This document shows, piece after piece, positions 1 through 9,699 of a stretch of 64,000 nucleotides of DNA. The notes under the pieces are model-generated. The model had not been told where the DNA came from. It did no database searches and saw only the letters and a list, made by a program, of their open reading frames with translations. Every line of letters starts with the position of its first letter. The stretch's first letter is position 1. Source of the stretch: Antarctobacter aquimaris (GTDB lineage Bacteria > Pseudomonadota > Alphaproteobacteria > Rhodobacterales > Rhodobacteraceae); assembly GCF_900184945.1 (NCBI RefSeq), contig NZ_FXYF01000002.1:1-64000 (forward strand). The letters run 5' to 3'. A program made the translations under genes and the position numbers.

Positions 1-48
1 AAAGACATTCTTCGCCAGATCGAGCCCGACCGTGATAATCTCCGACAT
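1..48 (-). mobile_element. IS110-family transposase, 5' end only (runs off window)
   Basis: Reading leftwards from an ATG at 46-48, the 16 visible codons give MSEIITVGLDLAKNVF. This is the usual beginning of IS110-family (DEDD) transposases, and the Asp in GLDLAK would be the first catalytic acidic residue. A good Shine-Dalgarno (AAAGGAGAG) lies just upstream on the minus strand. The rest of the gene is outside the window, so intactness cannot be judged. The family assignment comes from memory of this conserved start. Confidence 0.7.
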
Positions 49-144
49 GACCGCTCTCCTTTGTGGATCGTTGCAGACCCACCTTGGCACGTTGATGCCG
101 TCGGGGGGCGGTCACATCATCAACGCCGGTCAGACCCCGGTTCT

Positions 145-1068
145 TCAGGCCCAGGGTCCGGATTTGGTGCGATCCCGTGTCCTGGGAACACGGCTGGGGG
201 ACAGGGGCTGGCGGCGCGCGCCCGAGGTGTGCCCGGCTTGCGATGCCATCGCGCGCAGCGCGGCCACCCGGTTTTCCGTCGCGGGGTGCGTCGCGAAAAG
301 ATTGTCGTGCTTGTGGGCGTGCAGCGGGTTGACGATGAACATGTGCGCCGTCGCCGGATTGCGTTCGGCCGCGTGGTTGTCGATCCGGGCCGCGCCCATG
401 GCGATCTTTTCCAGGGCCGAGGCCAGCCAGAGCGGCTGCCCGCAGATCTCGGCACCGGCCTTGTCGGCGGCATATTCCCGCGTCCGGCTGATCGCCATCT
501 GAACCAGCGCCGCCGCCATCGGGGCGAGGAACATCATCAGGAGTGTCCCGACCAGCCCCATCCGCTCGCGCGATCCGCCGAAGAACAGCGCAAAGTTGGC
601 CAGCATCGAAATCGCACCGGCAAAGGTCGCGGTGACGGTCATGATCGCGGTGTCGTGGTTGCGGATATGGGCCAGTTCGTGGGCGATCACCCCGGCCAGC
701 TCCTCGCGCGTCAGGCTGCGGACCAGGCCAGAGGTCACCGCGACGGCCGCGTTCGCAGGGTTGCGTCCGGTGGCAAAGGCATTGGGCTGCGGCGTGTCGA
801 TCAGGTAGACCGCCGGTTCGGGCAGGCCCGCGTTGCGGGCAAGTTCGGCGGTCAGGGCGTGCAGGCCGAGGCGGTCGCCGCGGATCACCGGCTGGGCGTT
901 GTGCATCCGCAGCACCAGGCGGTCCGAGTTCCACCAGGTAAAGGCGTTCATCGCTGCCGCGACGACAAGCGCGAGCAGGGCGCCGCCGGATCCTCCGATC
1001 AGGTAGCCCACGCCCATGAAGAGCGCGGTCATCGCGGCCATCAGCATCGCTGTCTTCACATAGCCCAT
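145..1068 (-). CDS. htpX: HtpX-like zinc metalloprotease
   Basis: 307-aa membrane protease of the M48B (HtpX) family. It is expected to degrade misfolded inner-membrane proteins with its active site facing the cytoplasm. Two N-terminal hydrophobic segments (about residues 5-45) are followed by the zinc motif HELAH (130-134), a second hydrophobic pair (about 145-190), and the likely third zinc ligand Glu198 in [12 protein letters not shown]. Length is normal for the family. The start at 1066-1068 (MGYVKTAM) fits the hydrophobic N terminus and has a GGAG-type ribosome site. An upstream in-frame extension is uncharacteristic sequence. It stands alone between an IS110 end and a divergent dehydrogenase gene. 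Confidence 0.93.
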   Translation of the reverse strand: MGYVKTAMLMAAMTALFMGVGYLIGGSGGALLALVVAAAMNAFTWWNSDRLVLRMHNAQPVIRGDRLGLHALTAELARNAGLPEPAVYLIDTPQPNAFATGRNPANAAVAVTSGLVRSLTREELAGVIAHELAHIRNHDTAIMTVTATFAGAISMLANFALFFGGSRERMGLVGTLLMMFLAPMAAALVQMAISRTREYAADKAGAEICGQPLWLASALEKIAMGAARIDNHAAERNPATAHMFIVNPLHAHKHDNLFATHPATENRVAALRAMASQAGHTSGARRQPLSPSRVPRTRDRTKSGPWA

Positions 1069-1321
1069 CCTGGTCTCCTGGTCGTCACGGTGGGGACGTG
1101 AGGGAATATGGGGAGGTTTCCGACCTGCACAAGCATGCGGTGCCGTGGCCACGGGCAAACCGGGCGTTCGGACACGGCTGTCCATGGCAGAGCCTTGCCC
1201 TGGCGGGGCGGACTCGACGGCACCTCGGGCATGCGGCCCGGTCGGTCGCGGGGGGTGGCAAAGGTGCTGTCGCCGGTCCGCCCGCTCCGATAAGCTGTTC
1301 TCGCTGGAGAGGGGTGCAGGC

Positions 1322-2611
1322 ATGGAACTGATCGCAAGAGCAACGGCACTGGTGGGCGGCACGGTCGCGTTCGTGCGGCGTATGAGTGCGCCGTCACACC
1401 AGGCCTTCGGCGCCGCGCCGGATATTCCCGAGGCGCGCAAGCAGGGCATCATGACCCTCAAGATGCCCGTTGCCGAAGGCTGGAAAAATGGCCGCCTGCC
1501 CATCTGCGCGCCCGGCCTGACGGTCAATGCCTTTGCCTCGGGCCTTGACCACCCGCGCTGGATCGAGGTGCTGCCGAACGGTGACGTGCTCGTGGCGGAA
1601 TCGAAGGAGCAGGCCGGTCCGCCGAAGACCCTGATGGACCACGCCGCGCAGGCGACGATGCGGCGGGTCAAGGCGATCGGCAAGAGCGCAAACCGCGTGA
1701 CCCTGTGGCGCGACGCCGATGGAGACGGCGTTGCCGAGATCCGCAAGGTCTTTGTCGAAAACCAGAATCAGCCGTTCGGCATGGCGCTGGTGGGAGAGCG
1801 CTTTTACCTGGGCAATACCGACGGCATCCGGGTCTTTGACTATGCGCCGGGCGACACCGCGCTGTCGGGTGCGGGGGAAAAGCTGGTGGACTTCAAACCG
1901 CACGGGCACTGGACGCGCAGCCTGCTTGCCTCTCCCGATGGCACGAAGATCTACGCCGGCGTCGGTTCGCTGTCCAACATTGGCGACCAGGGCATGGCGG
2001 TCGAGGAAGGGCGCGCCGCGATCTGGGAGCTGGATGTCGCCACCGGGCAGGCCCGCATCTTTGCCTCGGGCCTGCGCAATGCCGTCGGCATGGCCTGGGA
2101 GCCGGTGACCGGCAAGCTCTGGACCGTGGTCAACGAACGCGACGGCCTGGGCGACGAAACCCCGCCCGACTACCTGACCTCCGTTCAGGACGGCGGGTTC
2201 TACGGCTGGCCCTACTGCTACTGGGGCAAGACGGTGGACGACCGGGTGCCGCAGGATCCCGCAATGGTCGCGCGGGCGATCCGGCCGGATTTTGCCCTCG
2301 GTGGCCACACCGCCCCTCTGGGCCTGTGCTGGATGCCCGAGGGCACCCTGCCGGGCTTCGGCGCGGGCATGGTGATCGGCCAGCACGGGTCGTGGAACCG
2401 GTCGACGCTGAGCGGCTACAAGCTGATCTTCGTGCCGTTCCGTGACGGCGCGCCGAGCGGCCCGGCCCGGGACATCCTGACCGGCTTCCTTTCGGAGGAC
2501 GAAAAACTGGCCTACGGGCGGCCCGTCGGTGTGGCCCTGGGACCTGACCGGAAGTCGCTGCTGATGGCGGATGACGTGGGCGACATCATCTGGCGCGTCA
2601 CGGCGGCCTGA
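1322..2611 (+). CDS. PQQ-type sugar (sorbosone/glucose) dehydrogenase family beta-propeller protein
   Basis: 429 aa. The pattern is that of soluble glucose/sorbosone dehydrogenases, a six-bladed beta-propeller that in characterised members binds PQQ and oxidises aldoses. Landmarks are [20 protein letters not shown] near residue 80, [12 protein letters not shown] in the middle, and the C-terminal [11 protein letters not shown] and GQHGSWNRS motifs. The ATG at 1322 follows GGAGAGGGGTG and gives a hydrophobic N terminus (about residues 5-20), consistent with export or membrane anchoring. No PQQ biosynthesis genes are visible, so true cofactor use and substrate are unknown. The gene diverges from htpX across ~250 bp. 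Confidence 0.85.
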   Translation: MELIARATALVGGTVAFVRRMSAPSHQAFGAAPDIPEARKQGIMTLKMPVAEGWKNGRLPICAPGLTVNAFASGLDHPRWIEVLPNGDVLVAESKEQAGPPKTLMDHAAQATMRRVKAIGKSANRVTLWRDADGDGVAEIRKVFVENQNQPFGMALVGERFYLGNTDGIRVFDYAPGDTALSGAGEKLVDFKPHGHWTRSLLASPDGTKIYAGVGSLSNIGDQGMAVEEGRAAIWELDVATGQARIFASGLRNAVGMAWEPVTGKLWTVVNERDGLGDETPPDYLTSVQDGGFYGWPYCYWGKTVDDRVPQDPAMVARAIRPDFALGGHTAPLGLCWMPEGTLPGFGAGMVIGQHGSWNRSTLSGYKLIFVPFRDGAPSGPARDILTGFLSEDEKLAYGRPVGVALGPDRKSLLMADDVGDIIWRVTAA

Positions 2612-2643
2612 CTGAGGCACGTCGTCTGCCAGATGGATAGAAC

Positions 2644-3051
2644 TTACGCGTCCGGCATCATCCTTGGGCTTGGGAATGGCGAACATGGTGCCATCCGAAG
2701 GGCGTCACTCACGAAGTCCAGGCTCCAGCGCCGATTGGGAGCATCTGGCACCAGCATCGGCCTGCGCGTTCCCAATGTCAGTTTCCGGTCGCCCCGACGG
2801 CGCACCTGGAGCTTTTCTTCGCGGTAGAGGCGCCTGAGCTTCTTCAGGTTCATCACGATGCCTTCTCGTTCGAGCATGATGTGGAGGCGACGGTAGCCGA
2901 AGCGCCGCCGCTCTGCCTCGACGGCTTTCATCGCCGCCCGCGCCTCGGCGTCAACCCCAAATGTTCCACAAGGGCGGCCGCACTTTGGCGAGGCTCTTCT
3001 TCCTGCTGAACTGATGGAGCAGGCAGGCAATTTCAGCGCGAACCGACCCAC
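2644..3051 (-). pseudogene. IS3-family transposase (OrfB) remnant
   Basis: The 135-codon frame contains a clear central block of an IS3-type OrfB: RRFGYRRLHIMLEREG, then LKKLRRLYREEKL, then RPMLVPDAPNRRWSLDFVSDAL. This covers the HTH-21-like region and the first Asp of the DDE catalytic core. Homology stops right after that Asp (about 2700), so most of the rve catalytic domain is missing, and the N terminus is also not typical. I read it as a dead insertion-sequence fragment. It sits immediately outside the left repeat of the tRNA-Asn island and may mark an older insertion hot spot. Confidence 0.75.
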
Positions 3052-3193
3052 CCGCGAGCCACCGATTGCTTTGCTATACAGGGGCGTGTTCGAGAGAACC
3101 GAGCCAAGTAGCCTACTATTTGCCTATTAGTGCCAAACTCCCCCAAGAGCCAACCTTGCGAGTAGGCTAGCAACGTATTGCTACTCTGAGGAA

Positions 3194-3214
3194 TTTTTGG
3201 CTCCGGCGGTAGGG
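3194..3214. repeat. Left attachment-site repeat (tRNA-Asn 3' end copy)
   Basis: Five T residues followed by GGCTCCGGCGGTAGGG match positions 12437-12457 exactly (21 of 21). On the minus strand this is the last 17 nt of tRNA-Asn including the encoded CCA, plus a short flanking T run. No other part of a tRNA is present here, so this is a duplicated 3' end, not a second tRNA gene. Confidence 0.85.
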
Positions 3215-3550
3215 GCGGGTGCCAGCCAGCAAACACCTCTGAAATCAAAGGAAAATTTGCTTCGAGTCCGGACCGAATCCGGCGGTGTGTAAGCAGAAAT
3301 GCCGTACCCTGTGCACGTCGTCAATCGGTGCACATGTCCGCAGCGTCGCGAATGGTGTGAATGCATGTCCTTTCGCCCGAGGAGGACCGCGATCTGCACA
3401 TTTCTGGCGAACGAGGGGTGCGGCAACGCCGCAACGATCTGGGACACGACAGCAGACCCTCATGAGCCAGCGCTGCACAGGGATCCGCCGCGGCAGGATC
3501 GAAGGGGGCCGCCAGCGGATCACGGTCGCAAGCTCTGCCGTCGCGTGGCA
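3215..3550. other. Island left margin without a convincing gene
   Basis: Several short open frames occur on both strands, but none has a recognisable domain, consistent codon bias or good ribosome site. Base composition is less GC-rich in the stretch next to the left repeat than in the neighbouring genes. I see no hairpin terminator or promoter I would defend. Confidence 0.4.
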
Positions 3551-3961
3551 TTAGATTTGCTCGCGTCTAAGGCATCCTATTGTGCGATGTCGAATTTCAG
3601 TCGGGTTGCCCCTGCACCGATTTCCTTGAAGAGACCCCGCCCGGCGGCGCTCAGTGGGTTCGGTGTGCGCATCGTGCGCGTTCTGGAAAAGCGCGAATAG
3701 GACGCGATCTCCATATTCGCCGCTGATCGCATCTCCAACACCACGTAGGCTCTCATACGGCCGTATTCCTTCTTTCGCAGCCGCAGCGTGCTCCAACTGA
3801 TCCGTGAGAAGCTTTTCAAGTCGCTCGGACGGCGTCATTTCGACATGACCCGAATCTCCAGAGAGGAGCGAACTGAACTGCCCGATTGCTTCTGGTGCCA
3901 AGCTTTCCCCATTATCTCGTAAATCTTCCGAATTCTCTTGAATACAACTTATCTCACCCAA
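3551..3961 (-). pseudogene. N-terminal fragment of a GHKL/sacsin-type ATPase protein
   Basis: The 136-codon frame (TTG start at 3959-3961, in-frame ATG at codon 42) reads SERLEKLLTDQLEHAAAA, then RPYESLRGVGDAIS, then YGDRVLFALFQNAHDAH. This resembles the first Bergerat-fold motif (N-box) at the start of large sacsin-like ATP-binding proteins, which usually continue for many hundreds of residues. Here resemblance ends just after the N-box near 3670 and a stop follows at 3551. The N-box usually carries a catalytic Glu (LxELxQNAxDA), and Ala appears in its place. Truncation and that substitution both suggest a dead gene. The family call is by motif only. It lies downstream of the HEPN gene, same strand. 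Confidence 0.5.
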
Positions 3962-4125
3962 TTCAGAAATTTCGAGTATTCAGCTGAAAGCGTTGAAACC
4001 CATGGCCTTCGATCTGTCGATGCTTGCAAGTTTGGTGCCTCGATCTCGATGCCGGCGGTAGTCTGCAAAGAGGCCAGAAATATCCTTCTCGAGCAAGTCG
4101 ACCGGGAGATACAGCGGGCGGACCA

Positions 4126-4821
4126 TTAGTGCCGACCTCCTGCTTTTGCACGGCCATCATCGACAACCGGGTAGTACGGGCGCCCCCAGCCTTCGGCGGG
4201 GTTGTCCATCATCAGGTCCACGAAGACGGGGAGCAGGAATCCCAGGATCTCCGCTCCGTCCGAGACCTGGCCCCGGTTCACGCTGCCGTTCCAGGTGGCG
4301 CCGCCATGCATGATCTGGTTCCGCAGGACATAGAGCCGGTCGAAGACGCAGGTCAGCACGGCGGTCGTGTCGCGCCGCGTGACGGCGTCACCGAAGAATC
4401 GTGCCGAATGCTGAAACCGGGCTTCCCAGTCCTCGTGCCCGGCGATGCCGTTATGGTGTGACCAGAACGGATTGAAGACGTAGCGGTTCTGCATCTGGAG
4501 GCGGATCGGTCCCGAGAAGCGGGTCCAGATCGCGTTGTAGATGCGATGATTCGCATCGAGGCGGATCAGGCGGGCGAAGAAGCTCTCGAAGTCCTCCCGT
4601 GCGGCGCCGAAGGACCGTCCGCCTGCATCGCTCTCGTCGGCATAGGCGGCGTTGAAGGCGATCCAGAGAAAGATGAAGCGCGCATCAGCGTCTTCGGATT
4701 CCCTTTCCGCCCGGCCGATCCAGGATATCGCACGATGCACGCGAAGGCCCATATCCTGCTCGAAGCCGTCGCGAATGGCGCGTTGTTTCGACTTCAGATC
4801 GTCGAAAGACAGGTCTGGCAT
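4126..4821 (-). CDS. HEPN-domain protein, possible RNase/toxin
   Basis: 231 aa, mostly helical. Near the C terminus it has R167-N-Q-I-M-H172, fitting the RX4-6H motif of catalytic HEPN RNases (common in abortive-infection and toxin proteins). It also has a helical N-terminal half with WIAFNAAYA, typical of apea-like HEPN proteins of defence islands. ATG at 4819-4821 is chosen because GGAGG lies about 6 nt upstream; a GTG six codons earlier is open but lacks this. It follows the WYL regulator by 71 bp on the same strand, so co-transcription is likely. RNA cleavage is inferred, and no separate antitoxin gene is visible. Confidence 0.62.
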   Translation of the reverse strand: MPDLSFDDLKSKQRAIRDGFEQDMGLRVHRAISWIGRAERESEDADARFIFLWIAFNAAYADESDAGGRSFGAAREDFESFFARLIRLDANHRIYNAIWTRFSGPIRLQMQNRYVFNPFWSHHNGIAGHEDWEARFQHSARFFGDAVTRRDTTAVLTCVFDRLYVLRNQIMHGGATWNGSVNRGQVSDGAEILGFLLPVFVDLMMDNPAEGWGRPYYPVVDDGRAKAGGRH

Positions 4822-4892
4822 TGCTTCCTCCAATTCCACTGATCACGTCGAAACACGTCAATTTGGCAAATTTGCGGATAACCCCGGGTTTC

Positions 4893-5876
4893 TCACGGCA
4901 GTATTCCGAAGTCGCGCCGACCCGGGTGAACGAGGTCACGCAGCCCGGCGGGTTCGAGCACTTCGACCTCTTCACCCCATTGGTAGAGAAACCAGGCCAT
5001 CTCGAGCCATCCGCATGCCTTGAAGCGCACGATCAGGCTGCCGTCGGGGAGCGTTTCCTGCTCCTGTTCCGGATGAAAGAGAAACTCCAACGCGGCCTGC
5101 GCCGCGCGCGGTGTGAATTTCCATGCGACCGGACCGATCTGAGCGGGATCGTGGTAGGAGCCGAAGGCTTCACTCGCATGGGCGTTGATGTCGAACGCGG
5201 GATCGAGCGCGATCCACTCGTCGGTGCTTTCCGCCGCGAGGATGCGGTCCATGCGAAAATGGCGGAAGGCGGTGTCCTCGGGCACGCGGGCAACGAGGTA
5301 GCTTCGGGGGCCGAGCAGAACACCCAAGGGCTCGACATCACGCTTGCGGACGTCGCCGCCCTGCGAACGGTAGCGCATTCGAAGGCGGTAAGGGCCGCGG
5401 AGCGCGTCGTAGACGGCGTCTGCCACCGCTGGATCAATTCGGCCTCGCGGACCAGGGCGCGCGACACGTCCCATCGATTGGAGTATCGCTTCGGCATCGG
5501 TCTCCGCCGCTCGGGCCCTGGCGCCGGGGACCCGCTGCAGGAGATCGTCGCGCAACCGCATGAGTGTCCGGGCATGGCGGTGACGATCGGCGTCCCGGGC
5601 CTCGCGGATGGCGAAGTCGAGCGCTTCGATACTATCATCGACGGGCGGCGACAGGGCCGCCGGGACCGGATCCGGCAATTTCCACGCCTTGCGGCGATCG
5701 GGCTTGGTCGGATTTTCGATGCCGGAAAACGTCTCCTCGAGTGCCACGGTCATTCTCTGCGCCGTGCGGTGCGGCACCTGGAACCGATCGCATATTTCCT
5801 CGAGCGTGACACCTCCATGTCGTGCATGCGCCATTTTGGCGAGTTCAATCAGATCCCGGGCTTTCGTGAATGACAT
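4893..5876 (-). CDS. WYL-domain transcriptional regulator (DeoR/HTH type)
   Basis: 327 aa. N-terminal winged helix-turn-helix (about residues 1-60: TLEEICDRFQVPHRTAQRMTVAL), then a WYL domain in the centre (about 140-215, with YRLRMRYRS and GVLLGPRSYLVAR), and a WCX-like C-terminal region. WYL regulators commonly control defence operons and respond to nucleic-acid or nucleotide ligands. Start ATG at 5874-5876 gives the canonical HTH beginning (MSFTKARDLIELAKMAH). It is divergent from the nuclease-helicase with only 95 bp between starts, so it probably controls both arms of the island. The gene appears intact. Confidence 0.85.
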   Translation of the reverse strand: MSFTKARDLIELAKMAHARHGGVTLEEICDRFQVPHRTAQRMTVALEETFSGIENPTKPDRRKAWKLPDPVPAALSPPVDDSIEALDFAIREARDADRHRHARTLMRLRDDLLQRVPGARARAAETDAEAILQSMGRVARPGPRGRIDPAVADAVYDALRGPYRLRMRYRSQGGDVRKRDVEPLGVLLGPRSYLVARVPEDTAFRHFRMDRILAAESTDEWIALDPAFDINAHASEAFGSYHDPAQIGPVAWKFTPRAAQAALEFLFHPEQEQETLPDGSLIVRFKACGWLEMAWFLYQWGEEVEVLEPAGLRDLVHPGRRDFGILP

Positions 5877-5971
5877 CTTTGACCATGACCGTTTTTGACG
5901 TGCACCAGAGTTATGCTGAATACGGGGCCGAAAATCGAGCGAATCGTGTGTGAAATGGAGGCCCGGATTCC

Positions 5972-8900
5972 GTGCAATTGATTGAAGGCAAATTCCTGTT
6001 CTCTGCATCAGACCTGATGCGGTTCTCCGGCTGCACGCATGCGACGTTTCTCGATCTCGCCCGGCTCGAGGGGCATGGCCCGCAGCCGCGGGCGGACGAC
6101 GAGGAGGCGAAGCTTCTGCAGGAGATGGGAGACGCGCACGAGGCGGCGCATCTCGAAGCCCTGAAGGCATTGGGACGGCACGTCGTGGAAGTGCCGCGCG
6201 AGGGTTTGTCGCTGGAGAGCGGGCTGGCGGAAACCAGGAAGGCGCTGGCCTCCGGAGCGGATGTCATTTTCCAGGCCGCGCTCCACGGCGGCTCATGGGG
6301 CGGGTGGTCCGACTTCCTCGAACGGGTAGAGCGGTCCTCGGACCTGGGAGACTGGAGCTACGAGGTCACCGACACGAAGCTCAAGCGAAAACCGGATCCG
6401 AAACATCTTCTCTAGCTGGTCCTCTACTCGGACTTGCTCGCCGACCTCCAAGGTGTCGCTCCCGACGCCGCTCATGTCGAGCTTGGCAACGGCGAACGGG
6501 CGAGTTTCAGGCTGGCCGACTATGCCGCATACGCCCGGCGCGCACGCCTGCGGCTGGAGGAGTTCGTCCGAACCCGGCCGGGAACGCGGCCCGAGAGATG
6601 CGCCGCCTGCACCCTCTGTCGGTGGCAGGACCACTGTCAGGCCGTCTGGGACGAGACCGACAGTCTCTACAACGTCGCAGGCATCAGCACCGGCCAGATC
6701 GCGAAGCTGGAAGCCGATGACGTCCGCACCATGGAGGCGCTGGCCTCGCGCGACGCCTCCGTGCGGCACATGGCGGCGGCGACGCTGGACAAGTTCGTCG
6801 CGCAGGCACGGCTCCAGCACGCCCGCAAGGAAGGCGCGCCTTCCTTCGAACTCAGGGCACCGTCGCCCGGCAAGGGGTTTGACCTTCTGCCGCAGCCGCA
6901 ATCTGGCGACGTCTTCTACGATATCGAAGGCGACCCCTACTATGAGGGCGGGTTGGAATACCTCCACGGGCTCTGGGCCGATGACGCCTTCACCGGTTTC
7001 TGGGCCCACGATCACGTGCAGGAGGCGCGGGCGCTTGCGGATCTCTTCTCCTGGTTCCGGGAGCGCCTGGCAGCTTTCCCGCACGCCCGCATCTATCACT
7101 ACGCCGCCTACGAGGTGACGGCGCTCAAGCGGCTGACGGCGAAATACGGGATCGGCGAGGCCTTTCTCGACCGACTGCTTAGGGAACACCGGTTCGTGGA
7201 CCTCTACGCCGTGGTGCGCGGCGGACTGCTGGCTTCGGAGAAGAACTACTCGATAAAGTCGATGGAGGCCTTCTATCGGGGCAAGCGGGAGGGCGACGTC
7301 ACAACTTCAGGCGGTTCGGTGGTGGCCTACGAGGAGTGGCGCCGGACAGGTGACGACGCGATCCTCGAAGAGATCCGCGCCTATAACGAGGTCGATTGTG
7401 TCTCGACCGAGGAACTGCGCGACTGGCTGGTCTCGATCCGGCCCGAGGGACCCTGGCCGGCGCTGGCCGCTGAGAGCGCCGGCGAGAAGGAGGCGGAGGC
7501 CGACGAGCGGACGGAGGCCCTCCGCGCGCAGCTGGCTGCGTCGGACCTGCCGGAGGACCGCCAGCAACTGCTCTTCGACCTGGCGCAATATCACTGGCGC
7601 GAGGACAAGCCCGTCTACTGGTCGATTCATGACAGCATCGCGAAGGAGGAGGACGAGCTTGTCGAGAGCGTCGACGCCGTGGGTGGGCTGGTTCGAGCGG
7701 GCGGAGCTTTGGCGATCAAGCAGTCTGTCGGTCAGCGGTTCACGTTCCCGCAGCAGGAGACGCGACTGAAGGAGGGTGCCCGGCCCGCGATCGGCTATGA
7801 CGAAGACGGGTTCATCGCGACGGCGGCTCTGCATGACTTCGACGCCGCCGCAGGAACCCTAACGCTGAAGATAGGAAAGGCGAAGGCCGGCCTTTTGGGA
7901 GGTGTGACGGCGTTGCATCCGGAAACGCCCCTGAACACGAAGCCGATCCGGGACGCGATCAATGCGGTGATCGACGATCAATGCGGTCCCAAGGTGCTGC
8001 GGGCCGCCGACGCCCTTCTGACCCGCGCCACACCCGGTTTCCGGGGCGGGCCGCGCGCGGACGTCCTGAACGGCCGCGACCCGGTGGAGGGCACGATCGG
8101 TGCGGTGATGGACATGGACGGGACAGTCCTGCCCATCCAGGGGCCGCCCGGCACCGGCAAGACATACGTCACGGCCCGCGCCATCCTCGCCCTGGTCCGG
8201 GCGGGCAGGAAGGTGGCCGTGGCGTCGACCAGTCACGAGGCGGTCAAGAACGTCCTGATGGGTATCCTCGACGCACACGAGTGGGACGATCCGGACTTCA
8301 CCATTGTGCACAAGCTGAGCGACGACACCTACACGGAAGACTGCCCGATCCAGCGAACGGACAAGAATGACGAGGACTTGTTCCGCGTGGCGGACGTGGT
8401 CGGCGGCACCGCCTGGCTGTTCTCGCGCGAGGGATTGCGGGGGCATTTCGACCACATCTTCGTGGATGAGGCGGGGCAGGTCGGGCTGGTCAACATGCTG
8501 GCCATGTCGACCTGCGCCGAGAATGTCGTCCTGGTCGGAGACCCGCGCCAGTTGCCTCAGGTGCAGCAGGGCGCGCATCCGGCCCCGGCCGACTTGTCCT
8601 GCCTCGACTGGATGCAGGGCGGCGATGCCGCGATCCGATCCGACAGGGGAATCTTCCTCCCCGTCACGCGGCGGATGCATCCGGACGTCTGCCGGTTCAT
8701 CTCGAACCACGTCTACGAAGGACGGCTCGAGAGCCACACTGATACTGCGCGACAACGCTTAGATGGGGTGCCGGAATGGCCCGCCACGGGCGCACATCTG
8801 GTCCCTGTCGAACACGAGGGCAACTCGCAATCCGCGCCGGAGGAGGTGGCAGCGATCCGCGCCGCCGCGGCGGATCTGCTGACCGGCACCTGGACTGATC

Positions 8901-9292
8901 GGGAGGGCTACACCCGTCCGATGACCGAGGCCGATATCATCGTCGTTGCGTCCTACAACCTCCAGGTCAACGCCCTGCGCCGGGCCTTGCCGCCGGGGAT
9001 CCGCGTCGGAACGGTCGACAAATTCCAGGGACAGGAGGCGCCGGTCTGCCTCGTCTCGATGACCGCCTCCTCCGGCGAGGAGATGCCGCGCGGCATGGAG
9101 TTTCTTCTGTCGCGGGAACGGATCAATGTCGCTGTCTCCCGTGCGAAGGGTCTGGCGCTGGTCTTCGTATCGCCGCGCCTGCTGGATACGACATGCACGA
9201 GCGTCGAGCAGATGGCTTTGGTGAACCTGCTCTGCGCGCTTGCTGAACAACAGACAACGCACATTCGAAACGAGACGGAGGAATGTCCATGA
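5972..9292 (+). pseudogene. TM0106-type RecB-like nuclease / DNA2-like helicase, interrupted by an amber codon
   Basis: One frame from GTG 5972 to TGA 9292 would encode 1106 residues but has a single TAG at 6413-6415 (codon 148), where the family usually has Gln (KHLL-stop-LVLYSDLL). Domains in order: RecB/Cas4-like nuclease with D134-T-K136 and four Fe-S-type cysteines (C21; C210, C213, C216/C222 region); RNase H-like DEDD domain starting FYDIEGDP (~315); superfamily-1 helicase with GPPGTGKT (~727), VDEAGQ (~831), GDPRQLP, VDKFQGQE and NVAVSRAK. Everything except the stop looks intact. Translation restarting at 6434 would make a 952-aa protein without the catalytic nuclease motif. GGAGG sits ~11 nt before the GTG. 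First gene of the rightward arm. Confidence 0.85.
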
Positions 9293-9699
9293 CGCGGGTG
9301 AAATCTCTGGCCGAGCGACTGGCGACCATGCCGGGGGAAAAAAGATGGGAGATCGGACGAAGGGCGACGCAATGGGTCGAAGACGGCGGACCCGATGCCG
9401 AGCGTGGTGCCGAAGCCCTGGAAGATATCGCCTGTTTCGAACGTGAACTCTATGCCCAGCGACGTATCACCATCGGTGCGCTATCTTGGGAGCCGCATGA
9501 GGGACAGTGGCTGATGCGCGGTTTCGACGGTGACCATCAAGTCGCTGGCATCGAGTACACAGCCACTCATACGGCGAGCCGCAAGAAGGTGTTCCGTCTG
9601 ACCGTTCTCGGCCAGCGCCACGCCGAGATGTTTCACCATGTGGATGAGGCGCGCGCCCACGCGGACGAACTCTACCGCGAAAGGACCACGTCGCGATGA
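9289..9699 (+). CDS. Small conserved-context protein of unknown function
   Basis: 136 aa, charged. Its first half is helical (SLAERLATMPGEKRWEIGRRA). Its second half looks beta-rich (WEPHEGQWLMRGFDGDHQ, then KKVFRLTVLG). No domain recognised. ATG at 9289 overlaps the helicase stop (ATGA) and has GGAGG seven nt upstream, so it is preferred to the ATG at 9283, which would lie almost on the ribosome site. It also overlaps the next gene by ATGA. The double overlap indicates translational coupling between helicase and SbcD-like nuclease, suggesting an accessory subunit. Confidence 0.7.
   Translation: MTRVKSLAERLATMPGEKRWEIGRRATQWVEDGGPDAERGAEALEDIACFERELYAQRRITIGALSWEPHEGQWLMRGFDGDHQVAGIEYTATHTASRKKVFRLTVLGQRHAEMFHHVDEARAHADELYRERTTSR

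Noticed and set aside
3194-3214. A second, truncated tRNA gene
   Set aside because: Only the last 17 nt of tRNA-Asn are present; there is no anticodon or D arm, so it is an attachment-site duplication.
3181-3551. Short frames at the island's left margin
   Set aside because: They run through the attachment repeat, overlap one another in several frames and show no protein features.
6413-6415. Reading the TAG as a reassigned or programmed codon
   Set aside because: No other gene in the window shows in-frame TAG, and no recoding signal (selenocysteine-like hairpin) is visible; simple nonsense mutation is more likely in a decaying island.
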